From NCBI RefSeq assembly GCF_000003855.2, contig NW_003101664.1, positions 248,001 to 312,000 of the forward strand: a stretch of 64,000 nucleotides of DNA, written 5' to 3'. Shown here in pieces: positions 12,228 through 25,682 of this stretch. The DNA is from Blastomyces gilchristii SLH14081. Its lineage: Eukaryota > Ascomycota > Eurotiomycetes > Onygenales > Ajellomycetaceae. The number at the start of each line of letters is the position of its first letter. Position 1 is the first letter of the stretch. Below the pieces are notes generated by a model. That model worked only from the letters and a program-made list of their open reading frames with translations, was not told where the DNA came from and did no database searches. Position numbers and translations under genes: made by a program.

Positions 12228-12280
12228 TAACCGTGCCATGCTTACTCACTCTCTCTAGTGAGTGCGCCACAGCGTACGGA
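12228..12280 (+). repeat. Left terminal inverted repeat of the outermost element
   Basis: Begins TAACCGTGCCATGC and ends CAGCGTACGGA. It is the exact reverse complement of 29620-29672 over all 53 bases. It contains an internal palindrome (ACTCACT...AGTGAGT). The outer TA is the likely target duplication. Unlike the interior it carries no sign of C-to-T mutation. Confidence 0.9.
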
Positions 12281-12305
12281 GTGTATACAGAAAACTTGAC
12301 CTCGC

Positions 12306-13217
12306 TAAGTGCGCCACTTGACCTTGTTACATAATCATGACCCTGACCTCGCACAATACAGTAATAATCAGTTGATAATTGACTTTCAACCTTTCAATTC
12401 ACTCATTCATTCAGCTCATCAACCAATCAAAGCATGTATAGCTGATTCATAATCAATTAAATAAACAGATAAATTCATATAGAATATAAAGAGATATTTT
12501 ACAGAATTTTAAAATATATCAAGATAAAAATATTTAATAATTAATTTTAAATTGATTTTAAATTGATTCTGAATTGATTTTGAATTAATTATAGTAATAA
12601 AAATAGATTTAATCTATATATTTAAGTAATTAATAATTGATTGAAAATCAGTTGATAATCAATTCAGTATTATTATTAAATTCAAGAATAATTTCAGTAT
12701 TAAATTAATTTTAAATTGATTTTAAATTGATTTTAAATTGATTCTGAATTGATTATAGTAATAAAAATAGATTTAATCTATATATTTAAGTAATTAATAA
12801 TTGATTGAAAATTAGTTGATAATCAATTCAGTATTATTATTAAATTCAAGAATAATTTCAGTATTAAATTGATTTTGAATTGATTTTGAATTGATTCTGA
12901 ATTAATTGTTAATTAATTATAGTAATAAAATAAATTCAATCTGTATATTTAAGTAATTAATAATTGATTGAAAATCAGTTAATAATCAATTCAGTGTAAA
13001 TTATATAAACACTTACTTTATTATTAAATTCAAGAATAATTTCAGTATTAAATTGATTTTAAATTGATTTTGAATTGATTGTAGAATTGATGGTAAATAA
13101 TTAAGAAAGAAAGAGTAGTTTCAAATTATAAGAAAAGATGTATTGAGTGAGATTAGATAGTGACACGGGTCACATTTACAAGGTCAGCTTATATAATGAG
13201 ATCAAGTGACGCACTTA
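12306..13217. mobile_element. TA-flanked MITE-like element
   Basis: About 0.9 kb bounded by TA at 12306-12307 and 13216-13217. The terminal inverted repeat is AGTGCGCCACTTGACC on the left (12308-12323). The reverse complement of the right end (13200-13215) is AGTGCGTCACTTGATC. The two differences are C-to-T transitions. The interior has no coding capacity and is dominated by a tandem repeat. It sits in the centre of a larger palindrome: the sequences just outside it (12288-12305, and 13218 plus 28488-28504) are also inverted copies of each other. It is probably a Tc1/mariner-type non-autonomous element. Confidence 0.65.
12591..13090. repeat. Tandem array with a 164-bp period
   Basis: The landmark atagtaata recurs at 12591, 12755 and 12919, exactly 164 bases apart. 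Each unit contains a run of roughly 11-12-base subrepeats of the type ttttaaattgat. Units also share ttaataattgattgaaaa and a following aataatttcagtatta. The third unit carries an extra stretch of about 20 bases (gtgtaaattatataaacac). No coding potential. Confidence 0.8.
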
Positions 13218-13223
13218 GTAAGG

Positions 13224-13757
13224 TGTAATGTGACGGAACTGAAGTAGTAGCTAGTTAGCAGTGTCATGTAGAGATAGTTGTTTAAGAAGCTGTATAAATG
13301 AGCTTAATTATCTTGCTTAAATAGTGAGCTTGTAGACTACAGAGTTATTATGAGAATATCACAGATATAATACTTAGTATACTAAGAAGATTGTATAAGA
13401 CATGTAGTAACTCTTATATATATTTTAATAGAAGAAAAAATAAATCACTGACTTCTTTAATAAGAAGTCAGTATCTAACTATTCTATATAGATAATAAGT
13501 GAATACTCTTCTCTTATTTTATAAGTGAGAATAGCTGAAGTGATATCTCAGCAGTATCTCATTATTAAGAAAAAGTAATCTGCTGATTTTATATAGAAGT
13601 GAGATTCTTATATTTATTAATCAGATCTTTCTATAATATATCTGAATAATATTATAGAGTGATTGAAAACTGGTTTAAATAAAATGAAATTATCTGCATG
13701 AAAGTGATGAGCTGTGTAAAACTGCAGTGAGATCTTGATATAATTAGAAGTGTGATA
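13224..13757 (-). repeat. LTR of Gypsy 1 (left copy, 3' LTR of the minus-strand element)
   Basis: 534 bp, aligned to 27954-28487 along its whole length (shared core tagttgtttaagaagctgta). The first 30 bases keep more G/C (TGTAATGTGACGGAACTGAAG), whereas the last 50 are strongly AT-mutated compared with the other copy. Confidence 0.9.
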
Positions 13758-15899
13758 ATACTCTTCTCTTTAAGAGTATAGTCTCTATACTCTTAAGATT
13801 ACTGAATTAGAAATTATCTTTATTGTATAGCAATGATTATTAACTGATTTAATAGTGTATGTGCTGCATGTGATACAAAGAAATAGATGAGTTTTTCTGC
13901 TGACTGTGTAGATCTTTCTTTTTCCATCTTCATTCAAATTAAACATGTGATAAGTGAGTTTCTTATATATTAATTTGAAATGTGAAAAATGTAGTTAATA
14001 AGTAACTTGCAGATCACTCATTATATTTCATTCTATGTATGAAATTCCCTGCAAAAGTGATGTGTTTTAGAGACAAAGTTAACAGTAGTGATAGAATTTT
14101 TTGAAAAGATTTTTCTCTCTGTGAAATATTTTTCTTTTCTTCTCTCTCTTCTCTGTTGTGATGCTGCTCTTTCTCTTAATCAACACAGTGATATATGACT
14201 CTGTGTGATTATTTAAAGAGAACTCTGAAAAGAGCTTGATTCTGAGAATAGTAGCTCTGAAAAGCTTAATCTGTAGTTTCTCTTCTATAATATATCTGAG
14301 CTCTGCTCAGAATACTGCTGAGTTGAGTCTACAGAATTTTATAGTTTCTTTATCTTCTCTCTGTGAGAAGGCTTCAGTGCAGTCTCTGATCAGCATTGTT
14401 ACTTATCTACACTGCACTAAGCAGCTGAAGAAGAGAGGGATTTTATACACTTACTTTTTCTCTCACTTCTATTATTTCTGTTACATCTATAACAACAACT
14501 TCTATCTCTCTATAAGTATTATCTACTTTACAAGAAGATGTTATGTCAGCTCTGATAAGAAGCTCAGATGCTTAAGCAGTACAGAGTAAAAGTCTCAGAG
14601 CTTCAAGTATTAATAGATTCTATCAAGACTGAGAAGATTCTTCTTACTTATCTGTAAAAGAAGATAAAAGTGTGAATCTTTAAGATGAAAAAACATCTCA
14701 GAATGACTGATCTTAAGAAGAGATCAGTTAGTACTGCTATTAAAAGTGCTACAGAGATTAATTACTGATTAAAGAGAATCTCACTTCAATTAGAGCAGAT
14801 AACTGAGATACTTTATAAGTTAATAAGTTAATATTTTATACATTTCTTATACTCTTCTGCAGTACTACAGTACTAACTTCTCAGTAGATAAAGATACTGA
14901 TACTGAAGACTTCAACAGTGAAGAATAAGTTTAATAAGAATGTGATTATTAATGAGTAGACTCTGATCTCTCTTTTTATCTTTTCAGTGAGCTGCAGTCT
15001 CATTAGAATAGCAGTGACTCATAGATTAATAATATTAATCTTTTTTATTAGTTTTAAATATTTCTTCTCTCTAACTACTTCAGGAATTTTACATTTATAT
15101 AGTGTCATTAAACTCTTAAAAAACTCTTTAAGAGAAAATAGAAGAAGAGTGCTACAGAGCTCACAAGATATCAGCTCATTATTATAAGATTATCTCTAAA
15201 AACTCTTTGAGAAAAAATAAGAAGTTTTAAGCAGTATTTCTTACTCAATATCTCTGATATGTAATAGAGCAGTCTCTACTAGCTATCTCATAGCTTACAA
15301 TCTCTTTCTCAGTATTTTTCAAATACTTAAACAGTTCTTATAAATTTTCTGATAATGAATAATCTTTTCATTTCACAAGATATTGAAGCTTACTATAATA
15401 TGTTTATTTATTCAATATTTTCTTTATAAAATATTCAGTATCACTCTCAATCTTAATATTATTCAGCTGAGACAGCTTCACTCTAAAGTATTACTTATAG
15501 AGCTTCAAATAGAAAATGTAAAAAATAGAATGAATTGATTTCAATTCTGTGAGTAATTTTAACTTATATATATCTGTTTATTCATTACTCTTATTACTGA
15601 GAAAGATTCTAGTCATCACTCACTGAGCTTCTTATATAATCTTATTATCTTGATATTCTTTACTGAAAGTAGTACTTAATTCTCTATTAAGAACTTCATT
15701 GAAAGATGTTTTTAATTATAGTATTTTATCTACTACTTCTGAGCATGATGAATGCTTTTTACTATCTTCTTATAAATTTTATTTAAAAGTTTTAATCTCA
15801 CTTTTACTTCTGATACTGAGAGATACTCTGTTCTCTGTATCTGTTTAATATTCTGACTGTCTATTTTTCTCTTTGAAATGTTATTCATGATGTCACTGA

Positions 15900-18700
15900 G
15901 TAACAAAGAATTATATTTATAATAAGTATAGAAAGAAGATATCTTTATAATTACATTCTTTACATTATTATATATGAATTCAGTGATTAGAAGATGTTTG
16001 AGTCAATCATTCTGATAATATAAATAGAATACTTAAAGATGCTATTTTAGTATCTGATTTTAATATTCAGTCTGATCATCTGTCTGCAGATAAAATGCAG
16101 TACTGAGAAGACATCTTATTATAAAATAATAGTAAAAAGCTGATCAGTACTTGCTGATGAAGAGAAATTCTTAATCTATTATCAATGATTTCAAAGCACT
16201 GTGATCATGAATAATAATATCTAAAAATAGATCAGTCAATTCAGAGGCTTTAATCTTTTTATAAATAGAGATATATCTGATTATCTTCATAAAGCAGTTA
16301 ATAATAATTAAAATTAAGTCATATTCTTTGACTCTTATTAACTTCAGCAGATCAACTATAAAATTCATTGATAGATTCTGTCATAAGCTCTTTAAAACAG
16401 ACAGTGATACTAACTCACTGTATTACTTATACTGCAGAATCTTTATTCTTTGATAGATATTATAAGTTTTAATATACTCTTTGACATCTGTCTGAAGCTT
16501 GTCTTAAATATATTTATATTTTAGAAGCTTCTCAGTCTTCTCTAATCTAAAGTACTCTGTATGAGAATTATTATAATAAATTCTCAATAACTTCTGACAC
16601 ATCACTCTACTATAAGAAATGAAGACTGAATTATTTAGTAATAGAAGTTCATATTCTTCTAGTTATCAGTAACTTGATTTCTTAGCAGCACTGCTCTGCT
16701 CAGAGTCTGTCTCTTTCAAGTTTAAACTGAATTCTTTCTTCTTCAACTTCTGAATTCAGACTGTAGTAGAGATATCTCTCTTCTATAATTTATTAATAAA
16801 TTTTAAAAGTGGTCAGATTGAAAGGTTGTAGACTGTTTTATTCTTTATTAATTCAATAATTATAAGATATGACATGAGAAGCTCATGATCTTCAGTATCA
16901 GTTCTCTGTGAGAACTCAGATTCTCTTTTACCTTCTATACTGAGTTGCACAGCTGTCTTATCAGCACTGTTTCTAAGCTTCAGAGAATCTTAACTCTCTG
17001 CAGTCAGCTTCTTCTGCAGTGATAATAGAGATTCTTTTATAGAATTCTTCTCTGCATTAATGATATTATAATTGAGTTATTTAGACAGTGTATTGATGAG
17101 ATTAAGCTAATCTGAACAGTATCAGATATAGAAATTATACTCTGAAAGCAGCTCTGCTTATCTGGCTTGATATTCTGTCAAGCTCTTTATTGTCAAGAAG
17201 TAACATAGATTTATATAATTAGTAAGAACTTGCACTGAGTACTTACTACTCTGAAGATAATATTATCAGATCTTAAGAAATTTAATAATTATTAACATCT
17301 TCTGATCATGAGTATCATATCTTCTCTGTGTGAGTGATAACTTCTTGAAGAAGAAGATCACTGATCTTTATTTACAGTGTCTTATAAACTCTGTGAAAAA
17401 GTCTTCTCTTACAGATAATTCATTATCTGTTTTCTCAGAAATAATTATTCTCTGATTCTTTCAATATTAAAAGATCTCTAATATCAACTGTGAAAAGATT
17501 TCACAGATCTCATTTCTGAATGTATCAGTCTCACACTGACTGAGTAAGTCAGAGTTAAAGTGATTCAGTATTATAATATCTGTAAAAGCTTGTTTTAATT
17601 TCACAAACATCTGTATAGTGTCTTGAGTGAGAGTAAACAGTCTTATTTTTCTGTCTTTCATACTTCTCTTTAACAGATCTGTAAGAGAGACAGTAATCTG
17701 TGAATATATATAGATAAATTATCTGTAGAAATTCATAAATTCTAGAAATATCTGTATCTCACAGTATATCTGTGACACTGATCAGTTCTCAATAATAAAG
17801 ACCTGACTTCTGTTCATTGAAATGCTGTTCATCTTAATAATATAATCTAAGAAATCAATCTTCTGTATGTAGAATGAGCATTTTTCAGTGTTTGTATAGA
17901 GTTAATACTATCTCAAGTGACTTAACACTTCTTAAACATGAATATCATATTCTTTCTCTGATTTCAAGGGATTAGAATGTTATTCAGATATACTATACAG
18001 AAGATGTTGACAAGGCTCTGCAGTGCCTTATTTATATAGATCTGAATAATGACTGAAGCATTACAAAGATTAAAAGATAAAACAAGATATTCAAAATGAC
18101 TGTACTTGATATGAAAAGCTGTTTTTCAAATATCATCTTCATTAACTCTGATTCTATGATAGATATTCTGTATATCAATCTTTGAGAATATCTTTACTTC
18201 AGATAATTAATTGATCATCTTGTCAATTAATAATAATGAATAGTAATTCTTAAATGTCATTTTATTGAGGCCTCTGTAGTCTATGCATAGATGTAGCCTA
18301 TTATTCTTCTTGAGTACAAAGAGTATAAATGCCTCTGCTGAACTCTTTGATAAGTGTATTCAGTTCTTTGATTATACTTCTTCAAGATATTTACACAGAA
18401 CATTCAATTTCTTTACAGACAAGTTATAAAGAGATCTGTATAGCACTGTTACATCATCTTCAAGATAAATCTTATATTGTATCTTGATATCAGAAAACTT
18501 CACTACTTCTCTTTCTGAAAAGATATTCTTATAATCTGTAAAGAGACATTGTGTATATTCATCTTCAATGACAGATACTGCTGCTAATCTTGTAGTAAGA
18601 ATAATAACTTCTTCATCTATCTTCAAGTCTCAGTCATCTGCTACACAGTATATTGACTCTATCTTTTTCTTAAGATTCTTCTGATAAAACTCTTCAGATT
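15900..18700 (-). pseudogene. Degraded Gypsy 1 pol (reverse transcriptase, RNase H, integrase)
   Basis: Short frames on the minus strand match successive Gypsy pol blocks. At 18626-18372 there is a segment of the type that precedes reverse transcriptase (YKNIFSEREVVKF, then LYNLSVKKLNVLCKYLEEV). Near 17993-17971 lies the reverse-transcriptase box, reading VYLNNILI where active enzymes have YLDD or YVDD. At 17661-17467 is the RNase H start (LKQAFTDIIILNHFNSDLLS with a following ETD). At 16368-16171 is the integrase core (MNFIVDLLK..., INCFMKI). Stops interrupt every domain. The changes are those expected from G-to-A/C-to-T mutation, so the element is dead. Confidence 0.85.
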
Positions 18701-19091
18701 TCTCTATCACTGTCTTTTCATTAGTAAGATAGTACTGTCACATCTGAGTAACTCAGTCAATGAGAGAATTGTTTTCTCTCAATTATAAGAGATCTAGAAT
18801 GATGTTTTCATCTATAATATTAACTGTGTGATGAAGTAGACTGCTTTTCTTGAAGATTTCTTCTAAGTCTGTGATTACATACTTTACTTGAATTATGTTA
18901 AAACAGTGATATTTTATTTTATCAGTAAATTTTGCATGATCTGATGAATCTATCTTCTTTCAATTCTTTATTAAAGAAAAGAAATAGAATATGAAGTTAA
19001 TATTCACTCTGAAGTCAAGTAGACATCTCACTGATATCTTCTCATTCAGAGTATACATCATGATTGTAACATGAACTCAGAGATGTGAGAA

Positions 19092-19350
19092 TGTAAGAAA
19101 TCCCGCTCCTCGCGGATTCTTTACCTCTATTTCTATCTCTCATGTAATCAATAGGGTTAGCGGCTCTTGACTACACACAACTATATAGACTGAAGTTCAT
19201 GAATACTATTTATAACTCAGCTTGAATGCTATTATATATTTTAATCTCTACATTTTATCTTTTTACTGTGAATACTTCTAGTAGTTAATAGTACATATTA
19301 TATCAAGCTGCAAACATCTGAATAATTATCTATGAGTACTTATTCTTACA
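19092..19350 (+). repeat. 5' LTR of Gypsy 2
   Basis: 259 bp. The first 17 or so bases after TGTAAGAAAT are GC-rich (CCCGCTCCTCGCGG), where the 3' LTR reads CTCACTTCTTACAG; the end is AT-mutated relative to the other copy. Confidence 0.92.
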
Positions 19351-19389
19351 TTTCAAGCTCAGTCAGTCAGCAACTACTCATTATGACTG

Positions 19390-20560
19390 AAAGAACTAGA
19401 AACTTATATACTTCAATCTCTGCAAACTCTACTGCAGACACTCAGAAGCAGTCATCTGAATTATGAATAATCTTTATAGAAGAAGTCTCAGAGAACTTAT
19501 CAATCACTCATAGAACATTATTCTCTGCATCTATGATAGAGAAATTCTCTGAACTCTCTGAATTCATGAATAAATCAATCACAGTGAAGAATATTCTTGA
19601 GCATCTCTCACAGAACTAAGCTATTTTTCTATAAGAAATACTTACTGTCTGTAAACATTCTTGAACTGAGTCTCTAGACATAATCTTCAGAGATACTTAT
19701 AAACTGAAAAGAAACTTTCTTAAGCTGCAATCACTTAAGATCACTTATTGAATCATAATCTATAAAAGCTTTTACAAGTTTGTATTTGAAATTGACTCAT
19801 AAGCTCAGCTGTGTAATATGAAAGATGAAGAAGCTGTCATCTATACAATGACAGATCTCTATTACACTGAAGTCAAGAACTGACTGAATTATCTAGAGAA
19901 TGATTATAAGAGATTCTACTGATCTGTTCTCAAGACTTATTTAGAGAATAAGTTGAGAGACTCTGTGAGCTGAACAGAGAATATCTGAGCTGTGATTATC
20001 AATATTAGAAAAAGAGATGAGAAATCTGATAAAGACTACTCATAGCACTTCATGAAATTGTGATATGAATTGAGATCTGTGAAAACAGAGCTCTGAAACA
20101 AGATCTGAATGATGATGTTTATAAAGAAGCTGAATAAAGATATACAGAACAAGCTCATTTAGTAAGACTCTAAGTTCTTAACTCTGAAGAAACTGATGAC
20201 TCTTATTTATCACTTACAGATCACTGTGAGAGTCACAGACTTACAGAGAGCAGATCACTGACTGATTCTATAAGAATTAGAATAACAGAGAACAGATTTA
20301 TCAGGAAAAAATAACAAGATATAGAGAGATTCATATCTAACTGCTGAGTAGAGAGAGAGAGCTTTATAAGCTCTTATGAACAGAGTGTATAATAGAGAGA
20401 TTAAGAAAAAGAGACTTTGCTTCATCTATTCTAAATCAGAATATCTTCATACAAACTATCTGAATAAATCAAAATAGAAAATTAAGAAGTTACAGACAGA
20501 GTCAGTAACAGTCTTCTTAAGAATCTTGAAGTTGATACCTGAATCTGTTGCTTTCTCAAT
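19390..20560 (+). pseudogene. Degraded Gypsy 2 gag
   Basis: Plus-strand frames with repeated stops. Near 20410-20465 the translation reads CFIYSKSEYLHTNYLNKS, recognisable as a zinc knuckle (CX2CX4HX4C) in which two cysteines have become Tyr, as C-to-T mutation of the complementary G would produce. The upstream charged segment is gag-like in size. Non-functional. Confidence 0.7.
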
Positions 20561-23500
20561 AAAAATACTTACTTACAGAAACAGACTGCACTGCAGTACT
20601 ACTGTCTTATAAGTATGAGAAGTATTGATGAACTTAGAATCTCAGGTCACTGTAGTGTTTCTAAAGCTCACAGAGTAAATAAACTGAATGATGAAAACTG
20701 AAAATCTGCTCTTATAATAAGCAGGACATGAGAACTCAGATCTGAGAACTGAGAGACTTATAAGAATCATCTTTGAATTACAAGATCTCTCTGAAATCTG
20801 AAGAAGATTTACAGAAACTATAATTATCACAGACATCATAGATGATATGTACTTGAGACTTGTATAACTTTAAAGACATAATTCATATATAGCTGTCTAT
20901 AAGTCAGATTTATACTTCTGATCAGTGTTGATAGACTCACTTATGAAGATAAAATCAGTTGATGCTGTAAAGTTAATTAGAGAAGATAAGCTCATCTATG
21001 TAATGACTTTGTAAATGTCTGAGAATCTCATAGTCATGAAAACTGAGCTTCAGATATCAGAGAAATACTGAGATCTCACAGAGATATTCAGTTTAGTAAA
21101 GACAGCTGAGCTTTCTTCTCACTATGAGAAGAATCTGATAATAGATTTGATAGAAGAATAGAAACTCTTCTAAGAATTAATTTATAAGCTCTCTCATTAT
21201 AAGACAGAGATCTTGCAGGTCTATGTGAAAAAGAATCTGAAGAATAACTTTATTCAATCTTCACAGATCTTCATAAGAGTCTCTGTAATATTTGTAAAGA
21301 AGAAGAATGAAGATCTCAGATTATATATAGACTACTGTAATCTGAACTCTAAGATAATAAAGAGTTTCTACTCTCTGTCTCTGATTGAGAATGTAATCAA
21401 CTGTCTTACAGAAGCTGTTATATTCACATAACTGAATATAATCAATATATATACACAGCTGTGAATACAGTCTAAAGATGAATAAAAGACTGTCTTTAGA
21501 ACTGTACTGAGATTATTTAAATATCTAGTGATGTCTTTTAATCTGACTAATATTCTTACAGTATTTCAGTCTTTCATTAATAAAATACTTCATACATATC
21601 TGAATATCTTTGTGATAATATATCTGAATAATGTGATGATGTACTTTATGAAGAAGAAAGAATACACTGAGCATGTGCAAAGTGTGTTAAATATCTTAGA
21701 TAAGACAGAACTGTATATTAAGTTTACAAAGTGTAACTTCAGTGTCTATTGAATTAATTTTCTAGAATATGTAATTATCACAGATGATATTCAGATGAAA
21801 TCTTCATAGATTAAGACTATTCTATTATAATCAGAGTTAACTAGTATTTATAAGATTCAGATCTTTCTGAGCTTCATGAATTTCTATAGACAGTTTATCT
21901 TTATATTCATAAGAATCTTCTTAAGTCTTACAGACATACTGAAGAATAAAAATAAGAAAAAGTTATTCTATGAATAAAGAATGAAAAGATTATTAAGAAG
22001 AAAGAACTGTGAGAACTTTCTTATCTCAGAAGCTTATGAGATCTTTATAAGATTGAAATAGATATTCACAGATACAGTGATACTGTTTCATTTTAATTTC
22101 TTACTCTTAATCAGATTGAAGACAGATGTCTTCTTCTTTGCAATTTCAGAAATAGTCTCATAACTACAGTTAAATGAGAACTGAGTTTCAGTGATCTTTT
22201 TCTTATGAAAGATGTAACCTGCAGAGATCAATTATAACATTTATAATCAGAAGCTTCTTATAATAGTGAAATTCTTTCATCACTGATATCACTATTTTAA
22301 GAGTCTTATAACAGTGATTACTGTTAGAACTGATTATAACAGCTTATAACAGTTTACTTTAATCAAGAAACTCTTGCAGTGATAGATTCACTGAGCTCAG
22401 AGACTGAGTGAGTTCTGATTCAAGATAGAATATATTAAGAAAACTAAGAACTCAGCAGATGAACTCTCTCACAGATCAGACTATATTAAGAAGACTAGAA
22501 TGACAGATATAGAGAAGCTAGAGAAGATAGAAAAGCTTTGCAGAATGCTTAAACTGAGTATTATAAAGAGATTAACTGAAGAGTCTCTTAATTCTCTGTA
22601 AGAGAAGAGAAGAGAGAAAGAGAAGAAGCCTGTATAACTACTCTCTATAATACTGAGAGTTAACACTCTGAGAATCTTTATAAGAATTCTTGAAGAGAGT
22701 ATCTATAATCTGAAGAATTTACAGACTTTGAGAAGCACTGTGAAAGACCTGATATAAGAAGAAATAGAGTATAAGTCTTTATAAGATCTTCTATTCAGAT
22801 TGTCTGAACTGCAACTGAAGAATGAATATACTTAGTATATTCAGAAACTGCTTATAACAGAGATCAACTCTGCAGAAATAAAGAATTAAAGAGACTTAAA
22901 TAATCTCTTATAAAGAGAGAGCTGAATTTATATATCTATGAATGAGTTTCTATATATAGAACTTATTAAAAGATATCATAACTCTTCTCTAGTAAGTCAT
23001 TTTATAGATACTAGAACTTATAAGTTACTTACAAGAAAATACTTCTGACTGAAGATGTGAGAACTTGTGAAGAAGATAGTGAATTCTTATACTATTTATC
23101 AGAGTTTACAGATAGTGCAGTTCAGATTATATAAAGAACTTACTTCTCTACTTATTTTATAAAAATCTTGAGAATAGCTAGAAATGAATGCTCTTATAAG
23201 TCTCTCTGAAAGTAAGAATATATATAATACCTGCTTTAACAGTGTGCTGATGATAGTGAATCACTTCATTAAGATAACACACTTTATACTCACTTATAAG
23301 AACTTGAAGTCAAAGAATTTAACTCACATCTTTATTCACAATGTAATCTGATTGCATGAATTATCTGTAAACATTATCTTATATAGAGAATTAATCTTTA
23401 TAGAAGAGTTCTAATCTGATCTGATAATTATACTGAAGATTTCACAAGATCTAAGTATGACTTTTTATTAATAGACAGATAATCAGATAGAATATCTGAT

Positions 23501-24390
23501 AAGTATATTAAAACAGTATCTGTGATACTTTGTCAATTATAATCAGAATAACTGAGTGCATTGATTATCACTCACAGAGTTTGTATACAATAACTTAAAG
23601 TATGTTAGTACAGATAAAACTCTCTTTGAAATACTCACTGAAACTCATCTGCAGATAATCTTGATGAATCTATGAGAGTACACTATAGAGTGTGATAATG
23701 TCTGTGAACAGACTGAGAGAATTCAGAAGATCTAAGAGAAAGTCTGTGAATTCTTGAGAAAGACTCAAGAGTATCAGAAGAGATACTATGACTTCAAACA
23801 CATTGTAAAGAGTTTCAAGAAAGATAATAGAGTCTGACTGAGTTTAGAAAATATTATTATATAAAGATCTAGTAAGAAGCTGAATCTCTTACAGACAGAG
23901 TTTTATAAGATTATAAAGAAAATTAGTTTACAGTTCTATAGATTGAAACTGTTATCTGAGTTGCAGATATATAATATTTTTTATATCTCTTTACTCTATA
24001 AATATAAGAAATTCTTAGAAGAGAATTCTGTGACTCATCACTCTATCTGTGAAGTACTAGAGAGTGAAAGAGAATATCAGATTAAAGAGATTATTAACTC
24101 AGAGAAGTAAGATTATAAGCTCTGATTTAAGATTCAGTGATAAGAATATTCTGATAAGATGAATAAGTTCACTTGAGAATTATCTGAGTAGATAAGATAT
24201 CTGTAGAAGCTGAGATATAACTTTTATACTGTAAATTCTGATAAGTCAGAATAATATAATCTTTGCTAAGAATCTGATTATGATAAAGATATTAACACTG
24301 TTATTTACAAGCTCTAGTCTATAAGATGATGAGTTTCTACTGAGATGAACAGTCTGCAGTATATATAAGAGAAGAAGAAATTATACTCTT
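20560..24390 (+). pseudogene. Degraded Gypsy 2 pol (protease, RT, RNase H, integrase, chromodomain region)
   Basis: RT is clear at 21213-21750: FVKKKNEDLRLYIDYCNLNS, then MSFNLTNILTVFQSFINKIL, then IYLNNVMMYF (YLNN at 21621-21632 in place of YLDD), then LYIKFTKCNFSVY. RNase H follows at about 21.9-22.3 kb. Integrase lies at about 22.98-23.9 kb and includes the zinc-binding start (SHFIDTRTYKLLTRKYFWLKM). The end near 24.18-24.39 kb is where Gypsy chromodomains usually lie. Stops occur throughout, so the polyprotein cannot be made. Confidence 0.85.
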
Positions 24391-25682
24391 ATTAAAGTTA
24401 AAAAATAAGAAAATAAAAACAGGGCTGTGAACATAATTTAGAGATTAATAAAGAAAAACTTAAACTTATATTCTCAACACTCATGACATTTAATCTTCTT
24501 ATAACTATTAATTTCTCTCTTTAAAGAAGTAGAGAGTATTATATCTGCAGTACAGACAATTATTACATTTGATATGAAGACTGTCAGAAATGCACAGACT
24601 TCAGAAGAGCTGAATATTAGAGTGTATACAGTTATAGCAGAGTCTTAAGAGCTGACTATCTATATATATGACTAGATATCTCTTACAAAGCTATGTTCAC
24701 TTTCTCAGTTATGCTGAAGTATTTAGCTCAGAAATAATTAAGATATGAAGAGAGAGCTCATTTATTCAGATTAACTCTTATCATGAATTTATAACATTTG
24801 TATTATCTTAATTATTCAGATTTTGTGAGTATCTGAAAACTTATCTCTTATTAATAATGAGATTGCAGAAATGCGCTGCAGTGCAAGAATCATTGATAGA
24901 GAATCTAGATATATTCACATATATCTGGTCAGAGATTGTACAGGCAGAGAAGAGATAATTATAGGCCTGTGAGACTGTAGAAGACACTGACAATACCAGA
25001 AGCTTTGTAAGAACTGTCAGCTAGAGTCTGTAAGAAATTACTTATAAGAAGACTTATAGCAAAGAGAGAAACTGTGCTGCTTGAAGTCAGAGACTGATCT
25101 GAGAGAGATATGAGATTGACTGCTAATCTGAAGATCAGATGCAGTGATGAGACTGAGAGAAGTGAAGATACTATTGTAAGTGATGATATCTATACTTCAT
25201 CAGCTGATAAAAAGTGATCAGAGAAGTCACAGAGATACTTATAAGAAACTCAGCAGTGATCAGACATTATTTATAAAGATATTGAAATTAAAAAATTTTT
25301 ATTCTTAAGAAGTTCTTAAATCAATATATAGATATTATCAGAAACACTCTTTCTCTGTCATCTGAATGAAAACACTTCATGAATAAATAAGAATACTCAC
25401 AGTTTGTGAAGATGAAAGCTATTATAGAAAAAGAAAAAAGAAGATAAGATTCTATGAACAGATCTGAAATATTTATACTACTCTAGAGAGATTTACTTAC
25501 ACTGTGAGTGATTCTATGAAACAGTCAGATCACTCTAGTAAATAAAGAGTAATTATAAATTACAGGCCTGAATCTTTCTATATAACTATAAAGAGTGATT
25601 ACAGACTGCAGACATCTTGATTCTACAACTCTACAGAGTTAATAAAAGAATGAAAAATTCCTCACAATTCTACAGTGTCAAA

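Noticed and set aside
14236..14589. 117-codon frame in the AT-rich block
   Set aside because: It lies in the mutated 3' part of Gypsy 1 on the non-coding strand; low-complexity Ser/Tyr/Leu composition only reflects base composition.
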